Under the pieces are notes generated by a model. The model saw only the letters and a list, made by a program, of their open reading frames with translations, ran no database searches and was not told where the DNA came from. From positions 1 through 17,439 of the forward strand of contig DAOOIT010000097.1 in the NCBI GenBank assembly GCA_035384565.1: DNA of 17,439 nucleotides, written 5' to 3'. Source of the stretch: Planctomycetota bacterium (GTDB taxonomy: Bacteria > Planctomycetota > PUPC01 > DSUN01). Positions 14,615 to 17,439 of this stretch are shown here, in pieces; position 1 is the first letter of the stretch; each line of letters begins with the position of its first letter. The position numbers and the translations under genes are program-made.

Positions 14615-14904
14615 TCAAGGGCGGTGGCGGGCGCCGACGCGGCCTCCCTTGCCGGCGACGGGCCTGGGCAGGCCCTCAGACTGTCTGTGGAGGGTAAACA
14701 GCGGCAGATTGGCGAGGAAACTCATCGCCGCAGGTATGGTTGGAGGCGATACTCATGGAGTCCAACGGCCCGGGCGACCATTTTCTTGTGCGCATTCTTG
14801 GGGGCAATGCCATTGTACTCATAGAGAAGAGCGTGCCGCCTGGGCGGTGGCCGCCGCAAGCCATGTTTCTGGCCTGGGCCTGGGTGCTGGGGCTGGCTGG
14901 GGCA

Positions 14905-16965
14905 TCATCCGACGGAGGCCAGGTCGAGGCTGTCGCCGTGGCGGGCGTGCACCGCGGCCTTGAGCAGGCGGTGGCTGGGCTTCGAGAGGTCGGGGTCGGC
15001 CTCGACGAGGGCGAAGGCGTCGTGGCGGGCCTCCATGAGCAGATGGATGTCCTCGGTGAAGTCACCGATGGCCAGGGGCGGGAGGCCGTGTTGGCGGGTG
15101 CCGAGGAACTCGCCCGGGCCGCGGCGCTTGAGGTCCTCTTCGGCGATGCGGAAGCCGTCGGAGGTCTCTGCCAGAATGGCCAGCTTCTCGGGCGAGTTCG
15201 GCTCGTCCACCATGAGGAGGCAATGGGACGGGTGTTGGCCGCGCCCGATGCGGCCGCGGAGTTGGTGGAGCTGGCTGAGGCCGTAGCGCTCGGCGTGCTC
15301 GATGGCCATGACGGTGGCGTTGGGCACGTCGAGGCCGACCTCGACGACGGTGGTGCAGGCGAGGATGTGGGTGTCGCCGGCGCGGAAGGCGGCCATGACA
15401 GCCTGCTTCTCGTCGGACTTCATCTGGCCGTGGAGGAGGCCGATGGGGTGGTCGGGGAAGACGTCGCGCCGGAGGTGGCCCACCATCTGCGTGGCGGCCC
15501 TAAGGTCGGAGACCTCGGACTCCTCGACGAGGGGGTAGACGATGTAGGCCTGTCGGCCGGCCTGGAGTTCGCGGCGGATGAGCGCCCAGGCATCGGTGCG
15601 GCGGTTCGGGGGCAGAATGGCCGTGGTGATGGGCTGGCGGCCAGGCGGCATCTCGTCGAGCGTCGAGAGGTCGAGGTCGCCGAACACCGTGAGCGCGAGC
15701 GAGCGGGGGATGGGTGTTGCCGTCATCACCAGCACGTCGGGGCGGGCGCCTTTCCAGCGCAGGGTGGCGCGTTGGAGGACGCCGAACTTGTGTTGCTCGT
15801 CCACCACGGCGAGGCCGAGGCGGGCGAACTCGACGTCGTGCTCGATGAGGGCGTGGGTGCCGACCACGAGGTCCACGGAGCCCTCTCGAATGGCGGCCAG
15901 GCTGGCGCGGCGCTCGGCTGCGGGCGCGCCGCCGAGGAGCAACAGGGCGCGCACACGGCTGCCCTTGAGGAGCGACTCCAGGGTGCGAAAGTGCTGCTGG
16001 GCGAGGATCTCGGTGGGAGCCATGAGCGCGGCCTGGTGCCCGTTGGCGATGGCGGCGAGCAGGGCGTAGGCGGCGACCACGGTCTTGCCCGAACCGACGT
16101 CGCCCTGGAGCAGGCGGTTCATGGGGCGCGGGGCGGCCATGTCGGCGGCGATCTCGGCGATAGCACGCTCCTGTGCGGCGGTGAGGTGGAAGGAGAAGCG
16201 GCGGCGGATGCGCGCGTCCACCTTCGGCGAGATGTCGAAGGCGATGCCCTCGACGCCGTGGCGAAGGGTGCGGCGACGAAGGGCCACGGCAGCCTCGAGG
16301 GTGAAGAACTCCTCGTAGGCGAGTCGGCGGCGGGCGAGGGCGGCGGCCTCGGGCCGCTCTGGGAAGTGGATTTGCTCGAGGGCGTCGGCGATCGGGAGCA
16401 GACGGTGCGACTGGCGGAAGGCCTCTGGAAAGATGTCGGGAGCCTCGGTGCGGAAGGCGTCGAGGGCCGCGCGCAACAGGCGGCGGAAGCGCTTCTGCCC
16501 GATCCCCGCCGTGGCGGGGTAGATGGGCACGAGGCGCTGGGCGTGAAGCGGCTCGTCGTCGCTCAGCAGCTCGAACTCGGGCGAGAGGAGCGAGAGGCGC
16601 TTGCCCATAGTGACCTTGCCCCAGAGCACGAGTTCGGTGCCTGGCTTGAGCTGCTTCTGAAGATAGGGCATGCCGAACCAGAGCGCGGCGATCTGCCCCG
16701 AGGCGTCCTCGATAAGGGCCGTGAGGACGCCGCCGCGGCCCCGCCACCAGGTGGTGCGCACCTCGCGCACGCGGCCCGCGACTGCCTCGTGCTGGCCGAG
16801 CTTCACCTGGGCGATGGGGGTGAGACGGGTGCGGTCCTGGTGAAGGCGCGGGAAGTGCCACAGGAGATCGCGCACGGTGGCGATGCCGAGCTTCGCGAGT
16901 CGTTCGGCGACGGCTGTTCCGACGCCCTTGACCACGGTGACGGGTTGGCTGAGAGGAGTCTGCAT
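14905..16965 (-). CDS. recG: ATP-dependent DNA helicase RecG
   Basis: 686 residues, a normal RecG length. RecG remodels stalled replication forks and branched recombination intermediates. The N-terminal wedge region includes VVKGVGTAVAERLAKLGI and an OB-fold (about residues 60-135). The helicase core shows Walker A GDVGSGKT (288-295), Walker B DEQHKFG (389-395, where DEQHRFG is usual), TATPIPRSLALT (415-426) and motif VI QLRGRIGRG (568-576). The family-specific RGPGEFLGTRQHG follows (615-627). I chose the ATG at 16965, where RecG homology begins. A GTG at 16992 would add nine residues, but it falls in the spacer of a promoter-like sequence. No ribosome site precedes the ATG, which fits a nearly leaderless transcript. 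No recombination genes are adjacent. Confidence 0.96.
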   Translation of the reverse strand: MQTPLSQPVTVVKGVGTAVAERLAKLGIATVRDLLWHFPRLHQDRTRLTPIAQVKLGQHEAVAGRVREVRTTWWRGRGGVLTALIEDASGQIAALWFGMPYLQKQLKPGTELVLWGKVTMGKRLSLLSPEFELLSDDEPLHAQRLVPIYPATAGIGQKRFRRLLRAALDAFRTEAPDIFPEAFRQSHRLLPIADALEQIHFPERPEAAALARRRLAYEEFFTLEAAVALRRRTLRHGVEGIAFDISPKVDARIRRRFSFHLTAAQERAIAEIAADMAAPRPMNRLLQGDVGSGKTVVAAYALLAAIANGHQAALMAPTEILAQQHFRTLESLLKGSRVRALLLLGGAPAAERRASLAAIREGSVDLVVGTHALIEHDVEFARLGLAVVDEQHKFGVLQRATLRWKGARPDVLVMTATPIPRSLALTVFGDLDLSTLDEMPPGRQPITTAILPPNRRTDAWALIRRELQAGRQAYIVYPLVEESEVSDLRAATQMVGHLRRDVFPDHPIGLLHGQMKSDEKQAVMAAFRAGDTHILACTTVVEVGLDVPNATVMAIEHAERYGLSQLHQLRGRIGRGQHPSHCLLMVDEPNSPEKLAILAETSDGFRIAEEDLKRRGPGEFLGTRQHGLPPLAIGDFTEDIHLLMEARHDAFALVEADPDLSKPSHRLLKAAVHARHGDSLDLASVG

Positions 16966-16976
16966 TCTGGGGCCGG

Positions 16977-17005
16977 AGTATACCCGCGGCACCGCGCGCG
17001 ATCAA
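16977..17005 (-). promoter_or_regulatory. Promoter candidate for recG, near-leaderless
   Basis: Minus-strand TTGATC (17005-17000) and TATACT (16982-16977) are 17 bases apart, matching consensus at 4/6 and 5/6. Transcription would start about 16970-16967, only a few bases before the recG ATG at 16965. That explains the missing ribosome site. Confidence 0.5.
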
Positions 17006-17016
17006 GCAGTCGCTCC

Positions 17017-17045
17017 TTGATTGGGGGTCCGGCGTGTGTTACGAT
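17017..17045 (+). promoter_or_regulatory. Promoter candidate for the SpoIIM-like gene
   Basis: TTGATT (17017-17022) and TACGAT (17040-17045) are 17 bases apart, each matching consensus at 4/6. The predicted start near 17052 leaves a leader of about 35 bases. It diverges from the recG promoter, and the two -35 boxes overlap an inverted repeat ATCAAG / CTTGAT (17001-17006 and 17016-17021). Confidence 0.35.
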
Positions 17046-17086
17046 CAAGCCAGGAGCAGGCGGACACCGCATCCCCGGGGCAAGGC

Positions 17087-17439
17087 ATGCCTTCGCTCGC
17101 GTCGTCGCTCGACGTCTTGGCCGACCACATCTGGCTCGGGGTGGTCGCCGCGCTGCTGTTCGTGGCGGGTCTGGCCACGGCCGGCCCGGTGGTTCAGCGG
17201 GACCATCGTTGGCTGATGGCCCTGCCGCTGGCCGTGGTGCGGTTGGTGCTACGGCTGATTGGTCCGCAGTTTCGGGCGGTCCCTGCGTTTCTCGTGATTT
17301 TCGTCTTCAACTCGGTAGCGATCTGCCTTTACATGCTCTCGGGCGCGCTGATCGTGCTGCCGGGCGTGATGGCGTTTCTGACTGGGCTGAACATCGGGGT
17401 GGTGACGCTCAAGGCGGGCGAGATTCAGATGCCGGGCGG
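17087..17439 (+). CDS. Multi-pass membrane protein, SpoIIM-like (3' partial)
   Basis: About 117 residues are visible before the window ends; no stop is reached. The ATG is preceded by GGGG about 6 bases upstream, a weak ribosome site, and third codon positions are strongly G/C as in real genes here. It begins MPSLASSLDVLADHIW, then a hydrophobic segment (about 17-34, LGVVAALLFVAGLATAG). A longer hydrophobic stretch from about residue 63 contains AFLVIFVFNSVAICLYMLSG and VMAFLTGLNIGVV. The F..N.....Y...G pattern followed by GLNIG recalls the stage II sporulation protein M family (integral membrane proteins also found in non-sporulating bacteria). Family membership is tentative and function unknown. 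It is divergent from recG, with a candidate promoter in between. An upstream GTG at 17036 is possible but unlikely. Confidence 0.7.
   Translation, partial: MPSLASSLDVLADHIWLGVVAALLFVAGLATAGPVVQRDHRWLMALPLAVVRLVLRLIGPQFRAVPAFLVIFVFNSVAICLYMLSGALIVLPGVMAFLTGLNIGVVTLKAGEIQMPG

Larger units (their letters stand above)
14331..14904. other. 574-base gene-free region rich in inverted repeats
   Basis: This is the gap between recG and cobA-hemD. I found no convincing gene, tRNA, cobalamin riboswitch, RNase P, SRP or tmRNA signature in it. It holds several hairpin-forming sequences: GGAAT..ATTCC (14391-14405), GGGCG..CGCCC (14410-14422), the large repeat at 14436-14500, GGGGTCAGACCCC (14501-14513), a bulged stem at 14587-14614 and GGCCTG..CAGGCC (14661-14674). 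Base use is less GC-skewed than in the neighbouring genes. The 180 bases next to recG stay open in the recG frame past its stop. Confidence 0.7.

Noticed and set aside
14701..14760. GAGGAAAC segment as a possible RNase P RNA core
   Set aside because: Only the GAGGAAA word matches; the neighbouring conserved bases and the paired 3' region are absent.
14331..14904. Cobalamin riboswitch upstream of cobA-hemD
   Set aside because: The B12-box and other conserved core sequences were not found on the minus strand.
13281..14963. 560-codon plus-strand open frame opposite cobA-hemD and through the repeat gap
   Set aside because: Its composition is low-complexity Gly/Arg/Ala/His-rich, it crosses the inverted repeats, and it lacks domains.
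14698..17439. Plus-strand frame open to the window end, including an ATG at 14755 with GGAGG upstream
   Set aside because: It is aligned codon-to-codon with recG on the other strand; recG seems to use no TTA, CTA or TCA codons, which alone keeps the frame open. The first 50 codons show no recognisable family.

Overview
The window is GC-rich (roughly two thirds G+C by eye), densely packed bacterial DNA with many GTG/TTG starts. Long tetratricopeptide proteins beside an ExbB and two ExbD proteins, a YdjY-domain lipoprotein, and a very long GreA-type protein of the kind known from Chlamydiae together suggest a PVC-group bacterium, most likely Planctomycetota or a close relative. This placement is inference from gene content; no rRNA or marker alignment was possible.

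Left block (1-6997, + strand): a candidate envelope operon. Two TPR proteins (the first cut by the window edge) are followed by a MotA/TolQ/ExbB proton channel with its own N-terminal secretion-type segment, two different ExbD/TolR proteins, and a YdjY-type lipoprotein. Most junctions are short or overlapping. The lipoprotein gene is preceded by a 144-base gap holding a long hairpin and a possible pseudoknot. No TonB, TolA, TolB or Pal is visible here.

Middle block (7023-9601, + strand): a D-2-hydroxyacid dehydrogenase and a citramalate synthase (CimA, threonine-independent isoleucine route) overlap by four bases. They converge, with a 12-base gap, on the minus-strand genes.

Right block (9614-16965, - strand), in transcription order: recG, a 574-base gap rich in inverted repeats, a fused uroporphyrinogen-III methyltransferase/synthase (CobA-HemD), a diacylglycerol-kinase-family lipid kinase with a good sigma70-type promoter, and the 738-residue GreA-like protein. 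A final + strand gene diverges from recG and encodes the start of a multi-pass membrane protein resembling SpoIIM. The recG/membrane-protein gap shows back-to-back promoter-like sequences; the recG promoter would give an almost leaderless mRNA.

No tRNA, rRNA, CRISPR array, transposase or integrase was recognised. The most interesting candidates are the TPR-ExbB-ExbD-ExbD-YdjY module, the composite GreA-like protein, and the palindromic repeat cluster in the recG/cobA-hemD gap.
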